This document shows positions 8,853-16,825 of a stretch of DNA of 40,255 nt, piece after piece. Position 1 is the stretch's first letter. Each line of letters begins with the position of its first letter. Both the position numbers and the translations under genes were made by a program. The stretch spans positions 1-40,255 of the forward strand of contig CAKPJM010000005.1 in the NCBI GenBank assembly GCA_934162625.1, given 5' to 3'. The notes under the pieces were generated by a model, which saw only the letters and a list, made by a program, of their open reading frames with translations, ran no database searches and was not told the DNA's origin. The DNA is from an uncultured Clostridia bacterium (GTDB lineage: Bacteria > Bacillota > Clostridia > TANB77 > CAG-508).

Positions 8853-10139
8853 CTAAATTTTTATTATCACTTTTGCACCTTTTGGTTCGTTAGTCGTTAT
8901 TTTTATGCTTCCTCCATGTAGTTTTACTATTGTATGTGCTATTGATAGTCCTAGTCCTGTTCCTCCTTTTTCTCTTGAACGTGCTTTGTCTTCCCTATAG
9001 AATCTATCAAATACATGTTTTGCCGATTCTTTGCTTATTCCTATTCCTGTGTCTGCTACTTCTATTACACATTTTCCTTCTTTTGAGTATGTTTTTACTG
9101 TTATTGTATCTTTTTCTGCTGTGTATTTTATTGCGTTATCTAGTATTATTACCAGAAGCTGATTTATTTTATTTCTATCTATGTTTGCTTCTTTACCATA
9201 ATTTAAATCTAGATTTATTTGTTTTTCTTGCATCTCTGCAAAGTCTTTGTATGGAATAATTATTTCTTTTATTAGGTTATCTATGTTTATTTTTTCTTTG
9301 TGCATTTTTAATTCATTTGAATCTGCCATTGCAAGTACCATTAATTCTTTTATAAGTTTAGTTAATCTTTTGGTTTCTTTAAGCATTATATTTATATCTT
9401 CTGATTTGTCTATTATTTTGCTTTCTGGCTCCTGTAAAAGTAGTTCCTGTTTTGCTTGTATTATTGTAAGTGGTGTTCTTAACTCATGTGCTGCATTTTG
9501 AACAAATTCTGTTTGTTTTTTGTATGATTCCATTATCGGCTTTAATGTCATTTTTGATAATATATATGACCCAATTATTGCTATTCCAATTATTATTAAA
9601 CTTCCAACTAATAAGGTATCTGTCATGTTGTTTATTGTTGCAACTTCTCCATCTACATTTGCAAGTAATTGTATGTATATTTCTTCTCCTTCTGAAATTA
9701 TTCCTTTTACTGTTATTCCCCTGTAATTGTACTTATCTTGCACTTTTATTGAATAGACCTTATCTGTTTTATTTTTATTAAATTCTATGTCTTTAACGTA
9801 ATCATTATAAAATCTTCCTATAGTCTCACTGTTTAATATCTCACCTTTTGAATCTCTTACTATGCAAACCACTCTAGGATTAACCTTTGTTTCTACATAT
9901 GTAATTTTAATGTTTTCATCTAGTTCTTTTGTAATAACCTTTTTAACTTCTGACACTATATTTTGGTTTTGATACAGTTCCATTGCTCTTATTAATTCTT
10001 TATCTATAGATTTATACATGTATGTAGATACTTGATGATATATTATTGCATCAAAAATTATAAGTATTATTGCAAACACTATAAATGCATAAAGCATATT
10101 TTTAACTAATTGTTTTTTTATTAATTTTTGCTCGTTCAT
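8853..10139 (-). CDS. Sensor histidine kinase, CiaH-like, orphan
   Basis: 428 residues. Membrane helices near 13-33 and 176-195 flank an external sensor region of about 140 residues. Then come the HisKA domain with phospho-acceptor His218 in AAHELRTPLT, the N box (DNAIKYTAE), the G1 box DTGIGIS and the G2 box GGTGLGLSIA. No response regulator gene is adjacent. The CiaR-like regulator at 25264-25932, which also lacks a kinase neighbour, is a candidate partner. The G2 box is read here without any frameshift, unlike walK. The start follows an AGAGG site. Confidence 0.9.
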   Translation of the reverse strand: MNEQKLIKKQLVKNMLYAFIVFAIILIIFDAIIYHQVSTYMYKSIDKELIRAMELYQNQNIVSEVKKVITKELDENIKITYVETKVNPRVVCIVRDSKGEILNSETIGRFYNDYVKDIEFNKNKTDKVYSIKVQDKYNYRGITVKGIISEGEEIYIQLLANVDGEVATINNMTDTLLVGSLIIIGIAIIGSYILSKMTLKPIMESYKKQTEFVQNAAHELRTPLTIIQAKQELLLQEPESKIIDKSEDINIMLKETKRLTKLIKELMVLAMADSNELKMHKEKINIDNLIKEIIIPYKDFAEMQEKQINLDLNYGKEANIDRNKINQLLVIILDNAIKYTAEKDTITVKTYSKEGKCVIEVADTGIGISKESAKHVFDRFYREDKARSREKGGTGLGLSIAHTIVKLHGGSIKITTNEPKGAKVIIKI

Positions 10140-10199
10140 TTTTACCTCTTTTTAATTAATATCACATACCTATTAAAAAAACATTAAATATTTGTTTTA

Positions 10200-11669
10200 T
10201 TATATATTTTCTATGATGATTCTATTATCTTTTGCTTGTCTTATTATTTCTTTTGCTCTATATGAACGTATTTTATATTCATTCTTGTCATCAAATCTTA
10301 TAATTACAGCTTTTGTATAATCGTTTTCAATTTCTTTGTGTCTTTCTTCAATTATAAGGCTTGCTTTACAATACTTTAAGGTTTCGAATGTAGTGATGAA
10401 TCCTATTCCGCTGCCTCCTGTATCTTTATGGGTTGTAATTGCCTCTAATCCAAGGTTTAAAAGTGTTGGTATTTCAAACTCTATACCACTATCATATATA
10501 CAAAGTTCGTAGCAGTTATCTTTTATCCCTATAATTGTCATAATACTTTTATATTTATTATTACTGTTATTTACCGCTATAATTGCATCTTTTATATGGT
10601 CACCTATTAAAGTTTCTAGTTTTGTTTCAGATATTTTATTGTTTATTAGGCTATTAATATTTGCTTCTATTTGTAGTTTAAAATCTATGTTTTTATTATA
10701 ACATTCTGTTTGCATATATTTTAACATATCGTCTATTGTTTCTACATTAGTCAATGGCAATTTGTTCTTTCCTTTTATTTGTTGTAATTTAGTAGAATAT
10801 TCTTCTGTTACTGTTTGTATTCTTTGAAGAATTCCAATTTCTTCACTAGTTTCTAAATTCATTTCTTTTATTTTTAGTTCTAGTGATTTTTGTCTGTTAT
10901 AAAACTCATGATTTAATTTGCTAATATTAAACTTCTCATTAGATAATTCTTTTATTTTCTCATCTTTTTCTTCTATCTCATTTTTATAGTCTTCTATTGT
11001 TTTCTTTAATAAATTTTGCTTGTAAACTAATGTCAGGATTTTTTGTATTATTACAAACATAAGTATACTAAGAAAAATAAAGCAAATAAGTATATGTCTA
11101 GTTAAATTGCCATAGTAATTTCCTACTATACAATAAGACATTATTACTATGGAACTTATATTAAACATAATTAAATTAATATAATCTTCATCTATCTTAT
11201 TTTTTAAAAACGCTAGTCCTTTATTAAATCTCTTTACTCTTAATAGTAAGTACATTAATATTATCTCTATTAATATTATTAAAATCATATTTACATAAAT
11301 ATTATCTATTCTTGAAGTTTTACTGCCTATGCAAAGCAACGCGGATGAAAGAATTACTGAAAATCCCCATAGTACAAAGCTTATAGATAATGAAATAATT
11401 GTTACTAACATTGCAACTGTAAACTGCTTTTTTATTATAATTTTAACCCATATGCTAATAAGTATGTAACTTATAAGTATTGCTGCTATAGTGTCCATCC
11501 TTATTTTAACAAATTCATATATTAGCGATATTAGTATGTTTATAATAACACTAGATACAATCTGAATTTTATTGCAACCTTTTATATTCATTATCTTAAT
11601 AGCTATTATTATTGCAAATAAAAATATAAAAAATATTTTTGTTGTTGAAGTTATTACATTAGTATCCAT
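10200..11669 (-). CDS. GHKL-family sensor kinase (AgrC-like)
   Basis: 489 residues. The first ~215 hold about six or seven membrane helices with almost no external domain, as in kinases that sense small peptides. A coiled-coil linker covers about 220-300, with a candidate phospho-acceptor in KLNHEFYNRQ. A GHKL ATPase domain follows with the IYDSG and GGSGIGF boxes. The usual N-box Asn seems replaced (IGDHIKDAIIAV). It lies downstream of a 13-residue peptide ORF and a Spo0A-type response regulator on the same strand, so the three probably form one signalling locus. The start follows AAAGGACG. Confidence 0.8.
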   Translation of the reverse strand: MDTNVITSTTKIFFIFLFAIIIAIKIMNIKGCNKIQIVSSVIINILISLIYEFVKIRMDTIAAILISYILISIWVKIIIKKQFTVAMLVTIISLSISFVLWGFSVILSSALLCIGSKTSRIDNIYVNMILIILIEIILMYLLLRVKRFNKGLAFLKNKIDEDYINLIMFNISSIVIMSYCIVGNYYGNLTRHILICFIFLSILMFVIIQKILTLVYKQNLLKKTIEDYKNEIEEKDEKIKELSNEKFNISKLNHEFYNRQKSLELKIKEMNLETSEEIGILQRIQTVTEEYSTKLQQIKGKNKLPLTNVETIDDMLKYMQTECYNKNIDFKLQIEANINSLINNKISETKLETLIGDHIKDAIIAVNNSNNKYKSIMTIIGIKDNCYELCIYDSGIEFEIPTLLNLGLEAITTHKDTGGSGIGFITTFETLKYCKASLIIEERHKEIENDYTKAVIIRFDDKNEYKIRSYRAKEIIRQAKDNRIIIENI

Positions 11670-11710
11670 AATATTTCGTCCTTTTTTAAATATTTTTTAT
11701 ATTATATAAT

Positions 11711-11771
11711 TAAAGAAAGAAGTAATCAATATTTTTATTTTAAAATAACATTTTGATTACTTCTTTCTTTA
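11711..11771 (-). terminator. Perfect 19-bp hairpin after the peptide gene
   Basis: TAAAGAAAGAAGTAATCAA (11711-11729) and its exact complement (11753-11771) are separated by 23 bases. It starts about ten bases past the peptide stop and precedes the GHKL kinase gene. Its downstream side is A/T-rich but lacks a pure T run, so it may be a terminator, an attenuator of the kinase gene or an mRNA end-protecting stem. Confidence 0.6.
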
Positions 11772-11781
11772 GAATTTATGT

Positions 11782-11823
11782 TTATACTCCGAACCAATAT
11801 CTAATTAATTCCCAAAAAGTCAT
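11782..11823 (-). CDS. 13-residue peptide, candidate signal
   Basis: ATG at 11823 and TAA at 11782-11784, coding MTFWELIRYWFGV. The ribosome site AGGAGGTGAGTTCA is close to ideal, which is unusual for a chance ORF. The product is hydrophobic and Trp-rich and has no Cys or leader, so it is not a classical AgrD. It lies between a Spo0A-type response regulator and a peptide-sensor-like GHKL kinase. Hairpin terminators sit on both sides. A signal peptide sensed by the kinase, or a leader controlling it, are both possible. No family is recognised. Confidence 0.55.
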   Translation of the reverse strand: MTFWELIRYWFGV

Positions 11824-11905
11824 TGAACTCACCTCCTATAGATTTTTCTTATAGTAAAAAAATATCACTTATACTTGTATGTATAAGTGATATTTCTGAG
11901 TTCAA
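11823..11905 (-). promoter_or_regulatory. Terminator hairpin and start-masking stem before the peptide
   Basis: A perfect 15-bp stem (11860-11874 with 11881-11895, AAATATCACTTATAC and its complement) is followed on the minus strand by a T run. It therefore looks like the terminator of the response regulator gene. Outside it, TTGAACTC (11905-11898) is exactly complementary to GAGTTCAA (11830-11823), which overlaps the peptide start codon and the end of its ribosome site. The whole can fold as one nested hairpin that hides the peptide start. Confidence 0.55.
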
Positions 11906-11987
11906 AGAGTTTACAATAAGTTACATTTTATTATATAAATTTCTTTTTTTCGCAATATTTTTTAGTTCTTTTACTTAATTTATCTTT

Positions 11988-12773
11988 TTATAATTCTTTT
12001 TTTATTTTATCTGCATAATAATATATAAATTCAGTCGGTGTCGGTACTCCTGTTTCATAGTTTATTTTTGCAGTATAATAAGTATTTAAATCTTCTAATG
12101 AAGATATTCTCCAAGCATGTAAAATGCTATTTTGCATTGCTCTACTTATTGTACTATTTGATTTTTTATATTTATTTACTAAAAATTGTACTACTGTTAT
12201 TTTATTTTCATTGTTTTCATTTTCTATTATATAAAGTATTGCATCATGCAAATACTTTCTTCCTTGCAGGTGTGTGCTAATTCCTATTAAATCTAACTCT
12301 TTATTAATTCTATCTGATATATTATTATTTTCTGAATTAACAGTTTTAAAATCTTTTGTTATTTTATTAGTGTATCCTCTTAGTAATAGTAAAGTATTAA
12401 TTACATTTTCTTGAGAATAATTGTTTTGTTTTTTATAAAATATAAATTCTACTCCACTTCTATGAAGAAATTCATATACAGAGTCAGAACATATATTGGT
12501 TGTTACTATTATTTTAGGAAACAAATCTAATTTTAGATCCTTTATTTTTTCTATAAAATTAAATCCTGTTCCAGTTCCATTTCCTTTATTCAATTCTAAA
12601 TCTAGTATAATTCCTTCTGGTTTATATTCTTTTAAATATTTTATACCTTCTATATCAGAATCTGTTATTCCTACAAGTTCTATATCTTTTCTTGTTTTGC
12701 TAAGTGCTTTATAGATATTGCATTCATTTATATCATCTTCTATTAATAATATTTTCATAGCTTTATCTTTCAT
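11988..12773 (-). CDS. Response regulator with Spo0A-type DNA-binding domain
   Basis: 261 residues. The receiver domain (about 6-130) has acidic residues in IEDD, phospho-acceptor Asp58 in GIILDLE and a TTN in place of the usual T/S-A. The C-terminal ~105 residues resemble the Spo0A effector domain: GISTHLQGRKYLHDAI, then a helix-turn-helix around 200-222 and GVPTPTEFIYYYADK. In Spo0A this domain binds TGTCGAA boxes. The protein is not Spo0A itself, whose receiver and recognition helix are more conserved. It is probably partnered with the GHKL kinase downstream. The start follows GAGGTG. Confidence 0.85.
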   Translation of the reverse strand: MKDKAMKILLIEDDINECNIYKALSKTRKDIELVGITDSDIEGIKYLKEYKPEGIILDLELNKGNGTGTGFNFIEKIKDLKLDLFPKIIVTTNICSDSVYEFLHRSGVEFIFYKKQNNYSQENVINTLLLLRGYTNKITKDFKTVNSENNNISDRINKELDLIGISTHLQGRKYLHDAILYIIENENNENKITVVQFLVNKYKKSNSTISRAMQNSILHAWRISSLEDLNTYYTAKINYETGVPTPTEFIYYYADKIKKEL

Positions 12774-12883
12774 ATAGTTACACCTCTATTTTTTAATATT
12801 ATCATAAATTGTACTTTTTTGGTATTCCTTTTTATCACTTTTTTTCACCATTAATTATATAAAATATTACTATAGGAGTTTTT

Positions 12884-13198
12884 ATGAAAAAAGAAATCGG
12901 TAAAAGAATTAAATGTATTAGAGAAGAAATGGGAATGACCAAAGAAGATTTTGCAAAAGCAATCGGCATATCTGGACAGTATTTAGGAATTGTTGAACGT
13001 GGTGGTAGTTGTTTGTCTGTAGAAAAATTGAAGGTTCTTTGTAGTTTAACAAATTTATCTGCTGATTACATTCTATTTGGAAAAGATAAAAATATTGTTG
13101 ATAATACTAAAGAGATCTTATCTGAATTTACAGAGAAGGAAATAGAGTTAGGTTGCAAAGCTTTAAATAGTTTAGCAAAATTTATAAAGGCAAATTAA
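12884..13198 (+). CDS. XRE-family helix-turn-helix regulator
   Basis: 104 residues. The first 65 form a Cro/CI-type helix-turn-helix: IGKRIKCIREEMGMTKEDFA, then IGISGQYLGIVERG with the recognition helix. The remainder is an acidic helical tail. It is divergent from the Spo0A-type regulator, with 110 bases between. It precedes a small ORF whose promoter carries a palindromic operator-like site, so it may repress that gene. GAATACCA in that operator also occurs in the divergent upstream region (about 12819-12826). Ribosome site TAGGAG. Confidence 0.88.
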   Translation: MKKEIGKRIKCIREEMGMTKEDFAKAIGISGQYLGIVERGGSCLSVEKLKVLCSLTNLSADYILFGKDKNIVDNTKEILSEFTEKEIELGCKALNSLAKFIKAN

Positions 13199-13249
13199 AT
13201 TTTAGATTTAAAGTTTAGCAAAATATCTTTTTGATTTGAATATATTATA

Positions 13250-13300
13250 TTGACTTTATTCTTTGCATTTGGTAAAATATGGTATGTTGAATACCATATT
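13250..13300 (+). promoter_or_regulatory. Promoter with palindromic operator for the 79-residue ORF
   Basis: TTGACT (13250-13255) and TAAAAT (13273-13278) are spaced 17 bases apart. A perfect 10-bp palindrome, AATATGGTAT-GTTGA-ATACCATATT (13276-13300), begins inside the -10 and covers the expected transcription start. That is a classic repressor-operator position. The upstream XRE protein is the obvious candidate ligand. Confidence 0.6.
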
Positions 13301-13321
13301 TTGTAAGGAGAGTAGTGAAAA

Positions 13322-13561
13322 ATGTCGTATTTTATCAAACAAAAGAGTAATAAGTCAAATAGTGATTCTAGTAAAGTTTATTTTAAAAGTTTAAATTCTT
13401 CTCAACGAAAAAAGCTTTATATCCAAAATGAGATGCAAATAAACTGTATAAAAAAAGTTTTAGTTGAAAGAGCTGAAGTTCCTGAAATTCTTATAGATTG
13501 GTTAATTAAATCTGTTGAAGAAAATGTTTTATTAAATGACCATTTAGAGGAAATCTCATAG
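13322..13561 (+). CDS. Hypothetical 79-residue protein
   Basis: Small, Lys/Ser-rich at the N-terminus and helical after about residue 28, with no membrane segment and no recognised family. An AAGGAGAG site lies upstream of the ATG, and the promoter/operator described above suggests regulated expression. The last codons and the stop are formed by the conserved head of a dispersed repeat (GAGGAAATCTCA, 13547 on), so the original C-terminus may have been replaced by an element insertion. Confidence 0.55.
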   Translation: MSYFIKQKSNKSNSDSSKVYFKSLNSSQRKKLYIQNEMQINCIKKVLVERAEVPEILIDWLIKSVEENVLLNDHLEEIS

Positions 13562-13636
13562 GCAATAGCAATTATAGTATATAAAATGATAACGTGTGAC
13601 AATATGCTTTTGTCACACGTTACTTTATATACAAGG
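13547..13636. repeat. Head-plus-hairpin element, copy 1
   Basis: GAGGAAATCTCATAGGCAAT is followed by a tract like AGCAATTATAGTAT, shared with 19338-19444 and 28081-28190. After it comes a hairpin with stem AACGTGTGACAA/TTGTCACACGTT and outer TATATAAA/TTTATATA arms, whose sequence is unlike the hairpins of the other copies. It also supplies the 3' end of the plus-strand ORF and may terminate it. Confidence 0.6.
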
Positions 13637-13651
13637 ATAATTTAAGTTTCT

Positions 13652-15337
13652 TTATTTTATAATCTCTTTTATTTTTTCTATTACTGAATCTAGTTTGCAA
13701 TCTTCTGAATTTATTTCGTTTCTCATTTTAAATTCTACCATTCCATCTGTAATTTTCTTTCCAACAGTTATTCTCATTGGAATTCCAATTAAATCCATAT
13801 CATTAAATTTTACTCCTGCTCTTTCTTTTCTATCGTCTATTAATGTATCTATTCCCATGCTATTTAGCGTATTGTATAATTCGTTTCCTGCTTTTAGTTG
13901 TTCCTCGTCTTTTGGATTTATTACTACTACTGCAACTTTGTATGGAGCTACATTCATTGGCCAAATTATACCTTTTTCATCATTGTTTTGTTCTACTATT
14001 GCAGAAAGGATTCTTTCAAGTCCTATTCCATAGCTTCCCATAACAACTGGATGACTTTGATTATCTTCTCCTAAATAGTTTAGTCCTAAACTTTCTGAAT
14101 ATTTTGTTCCTAATTTAAATGTATTTCCAACTTCTATACCTTTTTTGAATACTAATTTTTTACCACAGTTTGGGCAAGTATCTCCTTCTTTTACATTTAC
14201 TATATCTGCTGATACATCATACTTAAAGTCTTTTACATTTGCATTTATATAATGATATCCTTCTTTGTTTGCTCCGCAACAGAAGTTTTTCATTTTTAAC
14301 ACTTCGTTATCTACTACAATTTTCGCATTTAAGCCTATTGGTCCTGTGCAACCTGGTACTGCATTTGATGTTGCAATTAATTCATCTGTTGCAAATCCTA
14401 TTTCTTTTCCTTTTAATACTTTTAAAGCTTTTACCTCATTTAGCTCTCTATCTCCTCTTACAAAGAATACTACAAGTTCATTATCTACACTCATAAGTAA
14501 TGCTTTAACTGTTTTCTTTATATCTAGTTTTAAATAATCACATATTTCATCTATTGTGTGATAATTTTTAGTGTCAACCATTTCTAATTCTTTTTCTTCT
14601 TCATTACACTCCTCATTGCATATACATGGTGTTACCTCTATGTTAGAAGAGAAATCGCAATTTTCGCAAAGTACAAGTATATCTTCCCCTACATCTGTAA
14701 TAGCTTGGAATTCTTCTGAAAGTATTCCTCCCATAACTCCTGTGTCTGCTCTAACAACAGTATAATTTAGTCCTAATTCTGTAAATATTTTGTGGTATGC
14801 ATCAAACATTTTTTTATATGAAATATCTAATCCTTCATAGTCTTTATCAAAGCTGTATGCATCTTTCATTGTAAATTCTCTTACTCTAATTAACCCTAAT
14901 CTTGGTCTTACTTCGTCTCTAAATTTTGTTCCTATTTGATATAAAGTATATGGTAAATCTCTATATGATTTAACTCTGCTCATTGACATAAACGCAAAAA
15001 GCTCTTCATGTGTAGGTCCTAGTGCATATTCTCTATTGTATCTGTCTGTTGATCTAAACATACTTGGTCCAAATGCATTTTTTCTTCCTGACTTTTCAAA
15101 AAAGTCCATTGGTAAAAGCATTGGCATTTTTAGTTCATCTGCACCTGCATTATTCATATTTCTACGAACTATTTCTTCTACATTTTGAAATGCTTTAGTT
15201 CCTAATGGTGTTTTTGCATAAACTCCATTACTTACTTTTTTAATCATTCCACTTTTTACTAAAAGTTTTCCACTTACTGAATCTTCATCACTTACATCTT
15301 CTCTTAATGTGTAAAAAAAGTCTTCACTTAATCTCAT
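13652..15337 (-). CDS. proS: Prolyl-tRNA synthetase
   Basis: 561-residue bacterial-type ProRS, which charges tRNA-Pro and whose inserted domain edits Ala-tRNA-Pro. The class II motifs are visible: motif 2 around FRDEVRPRLGLIRVREFTMKD, which is split here as FRDEVRPRLGL and REFTMKDAYSF, and motif 3 SYGIGLERIL near 440. The editing insertion lies between, roughly residues 220-390, and the anticodon-binding domain is C-terminal. The ribosome site AGGAGG precedes the ATG at 15337. Expression is controlled by an upstream proline-specific T-box. Confidence 0.97.
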   Translation of the reverse strand: MRLSEDFFYTLREDVSDEDSVSGKLLVKSGMIKKVSNGVYAKTPLGTKAFQNVEEIVRRNMNNAGADELKMPMLLPMDFFEKSGRKNAFGPSMFRSTDRYNREYALGPTHEELFAFMSMSRVKSYRDLPYTLYQIGTKFRDEVRPRLGLIRVREFTMKDAYSFDKDYEGLDISYKKMFDAYHKIFTELGLNYTVVRADTGVMGGILSEEFQAITDVGEDILVLCENCDFSSNIEVTPCICNEECNEEEKELEMVDTKNYHTIDEICDYLKLDIKKTVKALLMSVDNELVVFFVRGDRELNEVKALKVLKGKEIGFATDELIATSNAVPGCTGPIGLNAKIVVDNEVLKMKNFCCGANKEGYHYINANVKDFKYDVSADIVNVKEGDTCPNCGKKLVFKKGIEVGNTFKLGTKYSESLGLNYLGEDNQSHPVVMGSYGIGLERILSAIVEQNNDEKGIIWPMNVAPYKVAVVVINPKDEEQLKAGNELYNTLNSMGIDTLIDDRKERAGVKFNDMDLIGIPMRITVGKKITDGMVEFKMRNEINSEDCKLDSVIEKIKEIIK

Positions 15338-15352
15338 TTTTATTCCTCCTAT

Positions 15353-15382
15353 AACAAAGCGACTTTAGTCGCCCTTTGTATA
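15353..15382. repeat. Short GCGAC/GTCGC hairpin repeat
   Basis: ACAAAGCGAC-TTTA-GTCGCCCTTTGT, nearly identical to a hairpin at about 28059-28081. It sits between the T-box terminator and proS, in the 5' leader, so it would be transcribed with proS. Confidence 0.5.
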
Positions 15383-15394
15383 TAAAATACAAAA

Positions 15395-15655
15395 GCCCTA
15401 AGTTATGTTTATTAACTTAGGGCGAATATTTTTATCCGTGTTACCACCTATTTTTAGAATTTCTTCTACACTCAAATAATGTCTTATAACATTATATCCT
15501 ATGATAACGGTGGATTTCCGATAAAACTTACTTTTATTTTCAGTCCATAGCTCCAAGGCTGGTTCTATATTTAGTTCCTTAAAGTTTTTCACCAACCAAC
15601 TCTTCTCTAAAAGTTCATAAATATATACTATTCCTCTTCATCGCCTTTAAAATAT
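15395..15655 (-). promoter_or_regulatory. T-box riboswitch, proline specifier
   Basis: It reads uncharged tRNA-Pro and controls proS by antitermination. The conserved T-box AGGTGGTAACACGGAT lies at 15434-15449. It is followed by the terminator GCCCTAAGTTA/TAACTTAGGGC with a T run (15395-15423). Stem I begins near 15650 (GATGAAGAGGAATAG). The specifier-loop sequence GAACCAGCC (15557-15565) presents CCA, a Pro codon, at 15560-15562. An apparent 65-codon ORF inside the leader is not a gene. Confidence 0.92.
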
Positions 15656-15662
15656 ACTAATA

Positions 15663-15691
15663 TTAATACCATAAAAATTGCGATTTGTCAA
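15663..15691 (-). promoter_or_regulatory. Promoter of the proS T-box transcript
   Basis: On the minus strand, TTGACA (15691-15686) and TATTAA (15668-15663) are separated by 17 bases. Transcription should start close to 15655, at the base of the T-box stem I. Confidence 0.7.
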
Positions 15692-15702
15692 TGTTTTGGA
15701 AT

Positions 15703-16548
15703 TTATATTTCTGCTATTTCTTTTATTTTTAATCCTGTTATTTCTGCTATTAATTCTGCATTCATTCCTTCTTTTTTTAATTTTTTTGCTATTTCTAATT
15801 TTTCCTTTTGTTTTCCTTTTTCTAACCCTTCCTTAATTCCATCATCTAATCCCTTTGCATATATTGCCTTTTCGTCCAATATTGCTTTTTCTCTTAAATC
15901 TGCTATTCTTTGCATTCTTTCATCTTCGCTTAAATTATCTAGTTTCTCTACTGCTTCTTTTATTTCTTTACTCTCTTCCATTTTCTCTGTTACCCTCCTA
16001 GATTTCGGATTTTCCAAAAAATATAGCCAGTCTAATAATCTTCCACTTTCTTTCTCTTTTCCTTCTATTTTTGGTAACTCTATGATATCAATTTCTAATT
16101 TCTCTGTCAATATTCTTTTTCTTCCTTTCGTTTCTATTATTTTCCATGTTGTATGGTATTCTAACTCTTCTAATCCTTCTATTTTAAAATCTGTTATTAA
16201 TATTATTATTGTTCTTTCTAGCAAATTATAGTCTTGTCCTATTCTTATTTGTCTTGAATATAATCTGCTCCAATAATATAGTATTCTTTCTATTATACTT
16301 TTTGAGTTTACTAATTGCATTTCTATATTGCATTTTTCCTTTCCATCTAACTCTGCTAATATATCTAACACTCCCAGTTTATCGTCTTTAAATTCTCTTC
16401 TTAATATTGGATTTTTACTTAAATCTATTTTTTTTATCTTCTTGTTTAATATTGTTTCTAAAAAGTTTTTTGTTATTCTTTCACTTCCTACTTCTCCAAA
16501 TAATGCTTGGAATACTACATCTAATTTTGGTGATAATGTTTTCTTCAT
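15703..16548 (-). CDS. Rpn-family PD-(D/E)XK nuclease/transposase-like protein
   Basis: About 281 residues from the ATG at 16548, which has an AAGGAG site. The frame is open to 16566. It belongs to the Rpn / PDDEXK transposase family: LSPKLDVVFQALFG at the N-terminus, a nuclease core with GVLDILAELDG and CNIEMQL (the D...ExQ motif), then LLDWLYFLENP. The C-terminus is a charged helical tail with KEGMNAELIAEITGL. Members promote RecA-independent recombination or act in defence, and many are multicopy. No partner gene or terminal repeat is visible. Confidence 0.85.
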   Translation of the reverse strand: MKKTLSPKLDVVFQALFGEVGSERITKNFLETILNKKIKKIDLSKNPILRREFKDDKLGVLDILAELDGKEKCNIEMQLVNSKSIIERILYYWSRLYSRQIRIGQDYNLLERTIIILITDFKIEGLEELEYHTTWKIIETKGRKRILTEKLEIDIIELPKIEGKEKESGRLLDWLYFLENPKSRRVTEKMEESKEIKEAVEKLDNLSEDERMQRIADLREKAILDEKAIYAKGLDDGIKEGLEKGKQKEKLEIAKKLKKEGMNAELIAEITGLKIKEIAEI

Positions 16549-16796
16549 TTTCTTTTCTCCTTTCATATATGCAATTATTTATATTTACAAGCATGATTAA
16601 TAAACATATTTAAATGCCTGATTTTAATTTCTTAATTTTGCTTTCTGGAATTTCTAAAGAATTAATTCTTTTTTGAAATAAATTTGTTTTGACAATTTGA
16701 TTTATTGCCAGAATTTATATTATATTTGTATCATATTTGTATTTCAAATTCAAGAAAAATCGTTTGCTTCATTTCTTCTTTTTTCGACAGATATCA

Positions 16797-16824
16797 GGGA
16801 AAAAGGGATCTGTCCCCTTTTCCC
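16797..16824 (-). terminator. Hairpin terminator of trpB
   Basis: GGGAAAAAGGGA-TCTG-TCCCCTTTTCCC begins 2-4 bases beyond the trpB stop codon. It is another member of the GGGACAG/CTGTCCC hairpin family. The rest of 16567-16796 is AT-rich and shows no gene. Confidence 0.55.
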
Positions 16825-16825
16825 C

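Noticed and set aside
8921..8975. Possible frameshift in the G2 box of the kinase at 8853-10139
   Set aside because: The box reads GGTGLGLSIA without interruption and contains no CGG.
8930..9781. Leu-rich plus-strand frames opposite the kinase gene
   Set aside because: These are antisense shadows of a well-supported minus-strand gene.
15398..15595. 65-codon minus-strand frame before proS
   Set aside because: It lies entirely within the T-box leader RNA.
16781..16791. TTTTTCGACAG, a Spo0A-box-like sequence
   Set aside because: A single site more than 200 bases from the nearest start codon (the Rpn-type gene), with no second box. Chance is likely in AT-rich DNA.
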